A stretch of 49,001 nt of DNA from Planctomycetota bacterium (GTDB lineage Bacteria > Planctomycetota > Planctomycetia > Gemmatales > Gemmataceae): assembly GCA_016873095.1 (NCBI GenBank), contig VGYC01000028.1:1-49001 (forward strand), given 5' to 3'. Below are positions 33,285-40,626 of the stretch, piece after piece (position 1 is the first letter of the stretch; each line of letters opens with the position of its first letter). Position numbers and translations under genes: made by a program. The notes below the pieces were generated by a model. It saw only the letters and a program-made list of their open reading frames with translations. It ran no database searches and had not been told where the DNA came from.

Positions 33285-33704
33285 CTATCTTTCGTGATTC
33301 TCAACCAGTTGAACCTCATGCAGGTCAACAGGGCGGCATGGTCCACGTGGCCCACTCACGCCGCGACGAAAGGTGCGAACGTGAACGCGCTTTGCGTCGA
33401 GCCAGACGCGCAAGTGCTGTTCCCAGGGCCAGCGCGGGCGGCTCTTGCAGCAGTAAAGGCTAAAGGTAATACTCTGGTATTCCGGGTAGGTGTGAACGGC
33501 GAGGTGCGACTCCGTGAGCAAGTAGAGGCCGGTCACTCCGCCAGGCTCTGGAAAGCGATGCCACAGACACTCGCCGACAACGTGCAAGCCAAGATCGCCG
33601 AGGATGGTGTTGCAAAGGTCCTGCAGCCGCACGACGTCGCGCAGGTGCTCCGGCTTGCAGCCGCCAGCATCCACCAACCATTCTCTGCCTAAGGAGACAA
33701 ACAC
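33285..33704 (-). CDS. speH: S-adenosylmethionine decarboxylase proenzyme
   Basis: 139 residues of the short bacterial AdoMetDC type. The self-cleavage/pyruvoyl site is in YLLTESHLAVHTYPEYQ, where the chain is cut between Glu and Ser to make the beta and alpha subunits, and the conserved Cys lies in SLYCC. The start is assigned to GTG 33704, giving VFVSLGREWLVDAGGCKPEHL, because GGAGAGG is upstream and the family begins this way. The only ATG in frame (33869) would overlap the DUF1501 gene by about 50 bp. The enzyme makes decarboxylated AdoMet for the aminopropyltransferase at the end of the same operon. Confidence 0.92.
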   Translation of the reverse strand: MFVSLGREWLVDAGGCKPEHLRDVVRLQDLCNTILGDLGLHVVGECLWHRFPEPGGVTGLYLLTESHLAVHTYPEYQSITFSLYCCKSRPRWPWEQHLRVWLDAKRVHVRTFRRGVSGPRGPCRPVDLHEVQLVENHER

Positions 33705-33816
33705 GCAGGTCCTCTCCTGCAGCTTGAAATCGGACAATCGCTTATCGTAGCTTAACCGCGATACCCGGCAAGTCCGAATGGCACGCAGTAGTCGCAAGTC
33801 GCAAGAACGCCCCGAA

Positions 33817-35205
33817 TCAAAACACCTGCCGGACAACCTCGCCGCGGCTGATGGGGAATGGCCGGCCAAGGCTGTCCTGAATCTCGGTGTCGGTGTGGAA
33901 GCCGAGGGCGTGGAAGATGGTGGCGCTCAGGTCTTGCGGCTGAACGCGGCCGTCGCGCGGGTAGCCGCCGATGGCGTCCGAAGCGCCGATGACCTGGCCG
34001 CCGCGGACGCCGCCGCCCGCCAGCGCCACGGAGTAGACGAAGCCCCAGTGATCGCGGCCGGCGCGGCCGTTGAAGCGCGGCGTGCGCCCGAACTCCGCCA
34101 TGTTCACCACCAGCGTCTCGTCGAGCATGCCGCGCGCGGCAAGGTCCTCCAGCAGCGCGGCATACGCCTGATCCATCGGCGGCATCAGCACGGTCCGCAG
34201 CCGTTCGCTTTCACGCGTGTGGCTATCCCAGCAGGGATTGTCCGATGGCTCGTCCGGCCCGCGGTACCAGTTCACCTGCACCAGCGACACGCCGGACTCG
34301 ATGAGCCGGCGGGCGAGCAAGACGCTGCGGCCGAAGGGGCTGTCGCCATAACGTTCGCGCACGCGCTCCGGCTCGCGGTCAAGGCGGAAGGCCTCGCGCG
34401 AGCGTGTCGAGCGCAGCAGGTCGAAGGCTTGCTGGTTGCGCTGATCGAAGCTCTGCAAGAGATCGCCGTGCGACACGGCATCGAGCTGACGATTGACCTC
34501 ATGCAGCAGCGAACGCCGGCCGTCGAGCCGGGCCTGCGACACCTCCACCGGCAGCACGAAGTCCGGCAGCCGGAAGTTCACCGTTGTCGGCTGGAACGTG
34601 AACAGCCAGGGATCGGCGCCGCGGCCGAGCATGCCCGCGTCCTGCCCAGGCCAGACGCTGCCGTCGGTGTTGAAGATGCGGTGCGGCAACGTCATGGCGG
34701 CCGGAAACACGCCGCCACGCTTGAGCCGCCGCACGATGCCGCCCATGTTCGGATAGTTGTTGGGCGGGCCGGGGTTGACGTTCTCCGCGTTCATCGGCTG
34801 GTGCGGATGCCCGGTCATCATGTAATAGCCGCTGGACGAATGGGCGTTGTCGTTGCTGGCGACGGCCCGCAGCACGCAGATCTTGTCCATGTGCCGCGAC
34901 GTGCGCGGCAGCAGCTCACAAACTTGCACGCCAGGACCGTTGCTGGCAATGGGCCCGAACTCGCCGCGAATCTCGGCGGGGGCATCCGGCTTGGGATCCC
35001 AGGTGGAATGCTGCGGCGGCCCGCCCATCAGGAAGAGGACAATGCAGGAGCGGGCCCGGCCACCGGTTGCCGGCGGCTGGCTGGTGCGCGCTTGCACAAG
35101 CGCCGGCAGCGACAGGCCAAAGGCGCCGAGACTGCCCGCACGCAGCACATCGCGACGCGTCAGCCCGTCGCACAGCCGGCCGGTGGTGGTTTGCAGATTC
35201 AGCAT
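33817..35205 (-). CDS. DUF1501 domain-containing protein
   Basis: 462 residues from ATG 35205 (MLNLQTTTGR). It carries a twin-arginine-like leader (LTRRDVLRAGSLGAFGLSLPALVQA), then the DUF1501 blocks CIVLFLMGGPPQHSTWDPKPDAP, RGEFGPIASNGPGVQVCELLP, SSSGYYMMTGHPHQP, CWDSHTRESERLRTVLMPP and EFGRTPRFNGRAGRDHWGFVY. It is a paralogue of the protein at 16534-17967, differing in the middle third. No PSD1/DUF1553 gene is beside it. It may read through to the polyamine operon, 113 bp downstream on the same strand, but a fresh start there is equally possible. Confidence 0.92.
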   Translation of the reverse strand: MLNLQTTTGRLCDGLTRRDVLRAGSLGAFGLSLPALVQARTSQPPATGGRARSCIVLFLMGGPPQHSTWDPKPDAPAEIRGEFGPIASNGPGVQVCELLPRTSRHMDKICVLRAVASNDNAHSSSGYYMMTGHPHQPMNAENVNPGPPNNYPNMGGIVRRLKRGGVFPAAMTLPHRIFNTDGSVWPGQDAGMLGRGADPWLFTFQPTTVNFRLPDFVLPVEVSQARLDGRRSLLHEVNRQLDAVSHGDLLQSFDQRNQQAFDLLRSTRSREAFRLDREPERVRERYGDSPFGRSVLLARRLIESGVSLVQVNWYRGPDEPSDNPCWDSHTRESERLRTVLMPPMDQAYAALLEDLAARGMLDETLVVNMAEFGRTPRFNGRAGRDHWGFVYSVALAGGGVRGGQVIGASDAIGGYPRDGRVQPQDLSATIFHALGFHTDTEIQDSLGRPFPISRGEVVRQVF

Positions 35206-35315
35206 AGCTGTAGTTTGGCCGAGAAACCGTGCGCGTGTCAAGCGCCCTGTTTACGTTTCGCGTTCGCAGGCTCTCTTGCCGGATGTTGCACGCGGGCGCG
35301 GAACATGAACCAAGC

Positions 35316-36557
35316 TCACGACTTCAGATCATGCACCAGCGCCCTTAGAAACGGCTCCGCATCGGTGACGATCCCCACTGTCTGGCTGGTGCCGCGGTCG
35401 GACAGCTTGGTCACTGTCGCGGGGTTGATGTCCACGCAGGCGACGCGGACCCAGGCCGGGAGCAGGTTGCCGGTGGCGATGGCATGAAGCGCTGTCGCAA
35501 TCATCAGGGCGAAGCCGACGCCGCGGATCTGCTCGCGCATCTGCGCCTGCGCCTCGAGGATGTCGGTGATGACCTCCGGCAAGGGGCCGTCGTCGCGGAT
35601 GCTGCCGGCCAGGACGAACGGCACGTCGTGGCGGACGCATTCATACATGATGCCGCTCTTGAGCACGCCCTTGTCCACGGCGGCGCGGATGCCCCCCTGC
35701 CGGCGAATCGTGTTGATCGAGCGCAGATGGTGCTCGTGCCCCTCGGCGGCCGGCAGGCCGCGATCGAGCGACACGCCCAGGCTGGTGCCGTACAGCGATT
35801 GTTCGATGTCGTGCGTCGCGAGAGCGTTGCCGGCGAACAGCACGTTGAGATAGCCCATGCGGATGAGTTCGCAGATGTGCTCGACGCTGCCGGTATGAAC
35901 GACGGCGGGACCGAGGACGGCGAGGATCTTTTCCCTGGCCTCGCGCGTGCGCCGCATGGCCGCCGCGATCTCGCGTACCGTCACGCCTTTCGGCTTCTCG
36001 CTCGACACGGGGCTGGACATGAACTCGAACAGGCTGTGTCGGGCCTCCGTCTCGGCAGGGAAGACGCGCGTGCCCTTGCGGCCGACGACGATGCGGTCCC
36101 CCTTGCGGACCAGCGTCATGGCAATACAGCGCGCCGCCCCGCCTTCTGGATCGATGAGAATGCCGCAGTCCATCTCCTGATCCTCGACATCGACCCACTC
36201 GCCGTCGAGTCGGACCTGCGTGCGATAGTTGGTCGTGCTGTAGAAGCCCTCGGGAAAGGCGCCGTCCATGTCGGCGTTCTCGATGGCGCAGTCGGCTGCC
36301 GCCGCGGGAATGGCCCCGTGGTCGTGAATGGCGTCGAGAATCTCCTGCAAGGTCTCTGCGCTGTCGGCACGCACCTCGATGCGCGCGTGGCTGGGATCTT
36401 CCTGCCGGGTGCCGACGCGGATGTCCTTCAGAAGGTAATTGCCGCCGTGCGTGAGGATCTCGTCCAGCACCTTGGGCAGGAGCAGCGAGTCGATGATGTG
36501 CCCTTCCAGCATGACATCCTCGACATGGCCGGAGGCGTGGGGCTTGGGGGTAGACAT
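35316..36557 (-). CDS. TIGR00300-family protein (LOR/SDH fold, ornithine cyclodeaminase type)
   Basis: 413 residues. It opens with a small N-terminal LOR/SDH domain (VMLEGHIIDSLLLPKVLDEILTHGGNY ... RQEDPSHARIEVRAD). The larger C-terminal region has Rossmann-like features (VHTGSVEHICELIRMGYLNVLFAGNALATHDIEQSL, GVSLDRGLP, LPAWVRVACVDINPATVTKLSDRG). The family includes the archaeal ornithine cyclodeaminase that makes proline from ornithine, and the domain also occurs in the C-terminal part of cyanobacterial arginine-degrading ArgZ/AgrE proteins. I recall that family annotation links it to the nickel pincer nucleotide made by LarABCE enzymes, and larB is 15 kb away. Ornithine specificity here is inferred. 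Confidence 0.85.
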   Translation of the reverse strand: MSTPKPHASGHVEDVMLEGHIIDSLLLPKVLDEILTHGGNYLLKDIRVGTRQEDPSHARIEVRADSAETLQEILDAIHDHGAIPAAAADCAIENADMDGAFPEGFYSTTNYRTQVRLDGEWVDVEDQEMDCGILIDPEGGAARCIAMTLVRKGDRIVVGRKGTRVFPAETEARHSLFEFMSSPVSSEKPKGVTVREIAAAMRRTREAREKILAVLGPAVVHTGSVEHICELIRMGYLNVLFAGNALATHDIEQSLYGTSLGVSLDRGLPAAEGHEHHLRSINTIRRQGGIRAAVDKGVLKSGIMYECVRHDVPFVLAGSIRDDGPLPEVITDILEAQAQMREQIRGVGFALMIATALHAIATGNLLPAWVRVACVDINPATVTKLSDRGTSQTVGIVTDAEPFLRALVHDLKS

Positions 36558-36621
36558 TGCAAGTCCTTTTCAGAGTTGCTGTGGCCTTGGCGGAATGCAG
36601 GCGATTCCGCCTCGTGACGCT

Positions 36622-37068
36622 TCACTCGCTTTTCCTTTTGAACACCACGACGGCAATGCTCGATCCTTCGGGCGACTTGAACTTGTCAGGGCGATCTTTG
36701 CCGAATGCCTGGATGCAGAATGTCAACTTGTCGTCCTTGAGCTGATAGATGCCTTCAAGCTTGGCGCCCTTCTGCCCGCCGACGATGACCGCGAAGTCGA
36801 CGCAGCGCGGCGTGGTGCGCGGATCGACGGTCAGGGCGAACTTGCCATATTCCTCGGCCACCTTGTTGCCCGCAACCGCCAGCGTGCCATCCTTGATGGC
36901 GATCTCCACCTTGTAGGTCTCGGTGATGTCTCTGCCGCCATACTCGAGGCGCTCCAGCGTCCAGGCTCCCTGGAGCTTCTTCAACTCCGCCTTGACCTTG
37001 GCGCCGTCGTCGCCGGCGGCAACAACTAGCACTAGCGTCCCGACCGTGAGAAGATGCAGCGTGTTCAT
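36622..37068 (-). CDS. TIGR03067 domain protein, secreted
   Basis: 148 residues from ATG 37068, which is preceded by GGAGG. A short hydrophobic leader (LHLLTVGTLVLVVAAG) suggests export. The body starts ELKKLQGAWTLERLEYGGRDI and ends LTFCIQAFGKDRPDKFKSPEGSSIAVVVFKRK, the pattern of the planctomycete-specific TIGR03067 beta-barrel-like domain often found in expanded paralogous sets. No function is known. It lies downstream of a small CGATGG/CCATCG inverted repeat (37152-37171) that may be a regulatory or incidental palindrome. Confidence 0.85.
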   Translation of the reverse strand: MNTLHLLTVGTLVLVVAAGDDGAKVKAELKKLQGAWTLERLEYGGRDITETYKVEIAIKDGTLAVAGNKVAEEYGKFALTVDPRTTPRCVDFAVIVGGQKGAKLEGIYQLKDDKLTFCIQAFGKDRPDKFKSPEGSSIAVVVFKRKSE

Positions 37069-37414
37069 GAGACGACCTCCTGACATGGATTGTATGCATG
37101 AACCGAACGTGGTTTCAGGACGTGACGACAAGCCGCTGGCTCATCCTCCGACGATGGATCGTTAACCATCGGCGTGCGACGTGCCATAAGCCACCTGCGG
37201 CATGCTAAATCATGATGAGGTGCGAGGCAATGGCAAGTGCGCGCAGGGCACGCTGCATTGATAATGGGTTGATCCTCGCGGCCGGCGCCGAATTGGCAGA
37301 GCCCGAAGCGTAAGCGAGGGTTGATCGTTCTCCCTCGCTAACGCTTCGGGCTCTGCTTCGGGCTCTGCAAAAATCGCCGCGAAGTCCGCGCTGCGAGCGC
37401 GAAACGTAAACAGC
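37069..37414. other. intergenic region with REP-like hairpin
   Basis: 346 bp between the TIGR03067 start and the recQ stop, both on the minus strand. It must contain the TIGR03067 promoter. It also holds a 6-bp palindrome at 37152-37171 and the long hairpin described separately at 37296-37368. I see no gene or RNA gene in it. Confidence 0.6.
37296..37368. repeat. REP-like long inverted repeat
   Basis: Arms 37296-37320 and 37332-37356 are 25 nt each and complementary at 24 positions, with an 11-nt loop. The core reads AGCCCGAAGCG-T-AAGCGAGGG on the plus strand. The last 12 bases of the right arm (TTCGGGCTCTGC) are repeated directly at 37357-37368. It lies after the recQ stop with no T-run on the recQ side. 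The motif is of the CCCTCGCTNACGCTTCGGGCT type that I recall from many planctomycete intergenic regions, so it is likely a dispersed REP element also able to block exonucleases at the recQ mRNA end. Confidence 0.75.
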
Positions 37415-39613
37415 CTACGTCAAGTGCGACACCACCAGGCGGATCTCGTCGTACGGGATCTTGCCTTCCAGAGCCTCGAAGATGGGTTTCAGGCGTTCCA
37501 TGCCGACCTGCTTGGCGGCAGCGGCGACTCGCGCGTAGACATCGTCGGAGACCCAGGCGGAGATCGATGCCGGGTGCTCGCGGCGGATGAAGTCGGCGAG
37601 CCAGCCCATCACCGTGCTGCGCGCGCGGGTGGTCTGGTGCATGACGTCTTCCACGGCGGCGTTGTCGCGGAACAGGTCCTCGGCGACGGCCTTCATGCCG
37701 GTCGGTTCGCTGACGGCGGCACGGCGGGGCGGCGGCGCCGGCTCGCTGTCCACGACCGTGTCCATGCTCAGATCCATGTCGTCGCAATAGGCGCGAATCT
37801 CCTTGAGGAACTCGTGCCCCCATTCCTCGAGCTTCTTGTCGCCGATGCCGTAGACGGCACGCATGGCCGGCAATGTCGAAGGCCGGCGGCGGGCCAGATC
37901 GCGCAGCGTCGTGTCGGAGAACACCAGGTACGGCGGCAGGCCGCGGTCCGCGGCCAGCTCGCGGCGCACCTCGCGCAGCCGGTCGAACAGCCCGCGGTCC
38001 ACGCCTTCCCACGACGTCTTCTCGACGCCGGACCGGCTGGTCTCCTTCTCCTTGCGCTTGCGCGGCGTCTGGAAGAGCTTCGCGGTCCGCTGCTTCTTCA
38101 TCACCTCCCATGAGGCGTCATTGAGCCCAAGCACGGGATACTCGCTGCCGGTCTGCACCAGCAAGCCTTGCCCCAGGAGCTGATGCACCCAGTCGCGGAC
38201 ATCGTCCTTGCTCTCTCCCTTAAGCAGGCCGTAAGTGCTGAGCTGATCGTGGCCCTGTTGTTTGAGCTTGTCGCCGTTCTCGCCGCGGAGCACGGAGACG
38301 ACATGGTTGACGCCGAAGCGTTCCTTGACGCGGGCCACGCACGACAGGATCTTCTGGGCAATCACCGTCGCCTCGGGGACGGGTTCGCGGTCGCCCAGGC
38401 ACAGGTCGCAGGCCATGCACGACGGCGCTTCGTAGCGCTGGCCGAAGTACTCGACCAGGGCGCGGTGCCGGCAAACGGCGCCGCGGCTGTAACGATCCAT
38501 GTCGTTGAGATGCTTGAGCGCGTTTGGCAGGAAGGAGGCATCGACGCCCGGCTCGCTGGCGGACTTCTCCATGATGAACTTCCAGGTCATCGCGTCCGAC
38601 CCGGAGTGCAGCAGCACGCATTCCGCCTCCAGGCCGTCGCGGCCGGCCCGGCCCGTCTCCTGCTGATAATGCTCGATCGACTTCGGCATGCCCGTGTGCA
38701 GCACGAAGCGGATATTCGAGCGGTCGATGCCCATGCCGAACGCCACCGTCGCTACGATGAGATCGCACGTCTCGCTCTTGAACGCCTCCTGCACGCGCTT
38801 GCGCTCGTCCGGCGAGAGCCCGGCGTGATAGCCCAGCGACTTGTAGCCCATGCTGTTCAGCGTCTCGGTCAGCTCGTTGACATCCTTGCGGCGGATGCAG
38901 TAGATGATGCCGGCCTCTCCCTTGTGGCGGTCGAGCACCTCGGCGACCTGGTTCTCGAGGTCGTAGCGCGGCAGCACGCGGTAGGCGAGGTTGGGCCGAT
39001 CGAAGCTACCGACCAGCACCTCCGGGTTCTTGAGGCCGAGTTGCTGGCAGATGTCGTTGCGGACCTGCTCGGTGGCCGTGGCCGTGTAGCCGTGCACCGT
39101 GGCATCGGGGAACCACTCCTTGATGCGCCGCAACTGCCGATACTCCGGACGGAAGTCGTGCCCCCAGTGGCTGATGCAGTGGGCCTCGTCGATGGCGAAC
39201 GTCTTGACGCCGGCCCGGCGGAGCATGTTGCCGAAATCGGGCAGGACCAGCCGTTCCGGCGACACGAAGAGCAGCTTCACCGCGCCTTGCTGGACATCGA
39301 TCTCGCGAGCGAACTTCTCATCCGCCGAGAGCGAGCTATCGATCTGGACGGCCGGCACGCCGCAGGCTTGCAGGCTATCGACCTGGTCCTTCATGAGCGA
39401 GATGAGCGGCGAGGCGACGACGGTGGTGCCGGCCTGCGCCATGGCCGGCGCCTGGTAGCACAGCGATTTGCCGCCGCCGGTGGGCAGGACGACCAGCGAA
39501 TCGCGGCGGTCGAGTACTGCCCGCATGGCCCGCTCTTGCAACGGGCGAAAGGAGCGGTAGCCCCAGTGATGCTCGATGATTCGCGTCAAGTCTTGGAGCT
39601 GAGCCGCGGCCAT
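37415..39613 (-). CDS. recQ: ATP-dependent DNA helicase RecQ
   Basis: 732 residues from ATG 39613 (MAAAQLQDLT); the frame to 39694 adds a non-conserved leader. It unwinds DNA 3'-5' at stalled forks and recombination intermediates. Superfamily 2 motifs are clear: LPTGGGKSLCYQ (Walker A), FAIDEAHCISHWGHDFRPEY (DEAH, here box II plus the RecQ aromatic loop), GYTATATEQVRND, and HYQQETGRAGRDG (motif VI). The zinc site is CRHRALVEYFGQ...CMACDLC, followed by RQC winged helix and an HRDC domain (LFDRLREVRRELAADRGLPPYLVFSD). A further C-terminal domain (about 640-732) follows, making it longer than E. coli RecQ (609). Confidence 0.95.
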   Translation of the reverse strand: MAAAQLQDLTRIIEHHWGYRSFRPLQERAMRAVLDRRDSLVVLPTGGGKSLCYQAPAMAQAGTTVVASPLISLMKDQVDSLQACGVPAVQIDSSLSADEKFAREIDVQQGAVKLLFVSPERLVLPDFGNMLRRAGVKTFAIDEAHCISHWGHDFRPEYRQLRRIKEWFPDATVHGYTATATEQVRNDICQQLGLKNPEVLVGSFDRPNLAYRVLPRYDLENQVAEVLDRHKGEAGIIYCIRRKDVNELTETLNSMGYKSLGYHAGLSPDERKRVQEAFKSETCDLIVATVAFGMGIDRSNIRFVLHTGMPKSIEHYQQETGRAGRDGLEAECVLLHSGSDAMTWKFIMEKSASEPGVDASFLPNALKHLNDMDRYSRGAVCRHRALVEYFGQRYEAPSCMACDLCLGDREPVPEATVIAQKILSCVARVKERFGVNHVVSVLRGENGDKLKQQGHDQLSTYGLLKGESKDDVRDWVHQLLGQGLLVQTGSEYPVLGLNDASWEVMKKQRTAKLFQTPRKRKEKETSRSGVEKTSWEGVDRGLFDRLREVRRELAADRGLPPYLVFSDTTLRDLARRRPSTLPAMRAVYGIGDKKLEEWGHEFLKEIRAYCDDMDLSMDTVVDSEPAPPPRRAAVSEPTGMKAVAEDLFRDNAAVEDVMHQTTRARSTVMGWLADFIRREHPASISAWVSDDVYARVAAAAKQVGMERLKPIFEALEGKIPYDEIRLVVSHLT

Positions 39614-39837
39614 GATCACCTGGCTCGTTGGACCAGAGATGGGGCGAGTTTTCGTAGAATAGCGGAAGTGTGTACCGATGTCCAGATGCGGCACGCGTCG
39701 CGTCTTCTCCTCATTTGGCTACTGCGCGCGTTGAGCATGAGCTTGGGCGCTGGCTGACGCTTCGCCACGGAATCCCTTTCTCCTCGCGCGACTTTCATCT
39801 ATCCTTATGGAAGGCATTCAGTGCGAGGAAAAGCCGC

Positions 39838-40329
39838 ATGGCCGGGTCGGCGGAAGTCGCTTCCCTGCAAGCCTTGATCGACTGGAAGGCGTCGCTGTGC
39901 ACGTTCACGGCGGAGGCCAAGGAGGCGCTGTCCTCGCTGGCGATGGAAGTTCAACACACGCTGGCCTGGCTGGAAGAACAGCTCAAGTACTGGACGAGCA
40001 TGGTGCGAAAGTGCGAGGAGGAGGTGTTTCAGGCGAAGCTTGAGCTGTCGCGGCGCAAGATGATGCGCATCGGCGATCGGCCGCCGGACACCACCGAGCA
40101 AGAGCGCGCCCTGCGCCGCGCCAGGGAACGACTGGAGCACGCCGAGGAAAAGGTCGAATACTGCCGGCACTGGTTGCGGCAATTGCCGGAGGACATCAGC
40201 GATTACGAAGGCCCGGCGCGGCAACTCGGCGCGATCCTTGAAGCCGACATGCCGAAAGCCGACGCGCTGCTGGGCAGCAAGATCGCGTCGCTCGAGGCGT
40301 ACCTGCAAGTAGCGGGAGGCGGTCCATGA
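39838..40329 (+). CDS. coiled-coil protein, first gene of FtsK/EccC-like cluster (163 aa)
   Basis: ATG 39838 follows GAGGAA. The protein is almost entirely helical with long coiled-coil heptads (AKEALSSLAMEVQHTLAWLEEQLKYW, KCEEEVFQAKLELSRRKMMR, RALRRARERLEHAEEKVEYCRHWL). It has no signal peptide or membrane helix. Its stop overlaps the start of the WXG-like gene (ATGA at 40326-40329). By size, fold and position it may be a helical-hairpin substrate, chaperone or LXG/WXG-type partner of the ATPase encoded downstream; no family name can be assigned. Confidence 0.82.
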   Translation: MAGSAEVASLQALIDWKASLCTFTAEAKEALSSLAMEVQHTLAWLEEQLKYWTSMVRKCEEEVFQAKLELSRRKMMRIGDRPPDTTEQERALRRARERLEHAEEKVEYCRHWLRQLPEDISDYEGPARQLGAILEADMPKADALLGSKIASLEAYLQVAGGGP

Positions 40330-40538
40330 GCCTGGACACCGGCCGCTATCAGCTGTACTCGACGCTCAAAACGGCGTCGGCCCACTGGGACCAGACGCAG
40401 ACGGCGTGGCGCGATCAGGTAGCCAGGGATTTTGCCGAGCAGACCTGGACCCCGCTCGAGCAAAAAGCCAAGCAGGTGTTGTCGGCCATCGACCGACTGG
40501 GACAGATTATCGTGCGGGCGCGACAGGAGTGCGGCTGA
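40326..40538 (+). CDS. WXG100-like small helical protein (70 aa)
   Basis: Two helices with the central motif AWRDQVARDFAEQTW, comparable to the W-x-G turn plus following AxxF seen in WXG100/ESAT-6-type proteins, except that Asp occupies the glycine position. The second helix (PLEQKAKQVLSAIDRLGQIIVRARQ) has the usual heptads. It overlaps the coiled-coil gene by ATGA and precedes the EccC-like ATPase, as WXG100 genes often do. A second frame (+1) continues to TGA 40621-40623 with an amphipathic tail (ELRLQEILHGLLQADRMRRL). A +1 shift near 40537 would give about 98 residues, the standard WXG100 length, and would leave only 3 bp before the next start. Confidence 0.72.
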   Translation: MSLDTGRYQLYSTLKTASAHWDQTQTAWRDQVARDFAEQTWTPLEQKAKQVLSAIDRLGQIIVRARQECG

Positions 40539-40626
40539 ACTCCGGTTGCAGGAGATCTTGCATGGGCTCTTGCAGGCCGACCGCATGAGACGGCTCAGGA
40601 GAACCGTCCCACAGAGAAAATGAGGC

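Noticed and set aside
33778-35487. 569-codon plus-strand frame opposite DUF1501
   Set aside because: Antisense shadow; the minus-strand DUF1501 match is unambiguous.
38168-39757. 529-codon plus-strand frame opposite recQ
   Set aside because: recQ motifs on the minus strand are complete; this frame has no domain.
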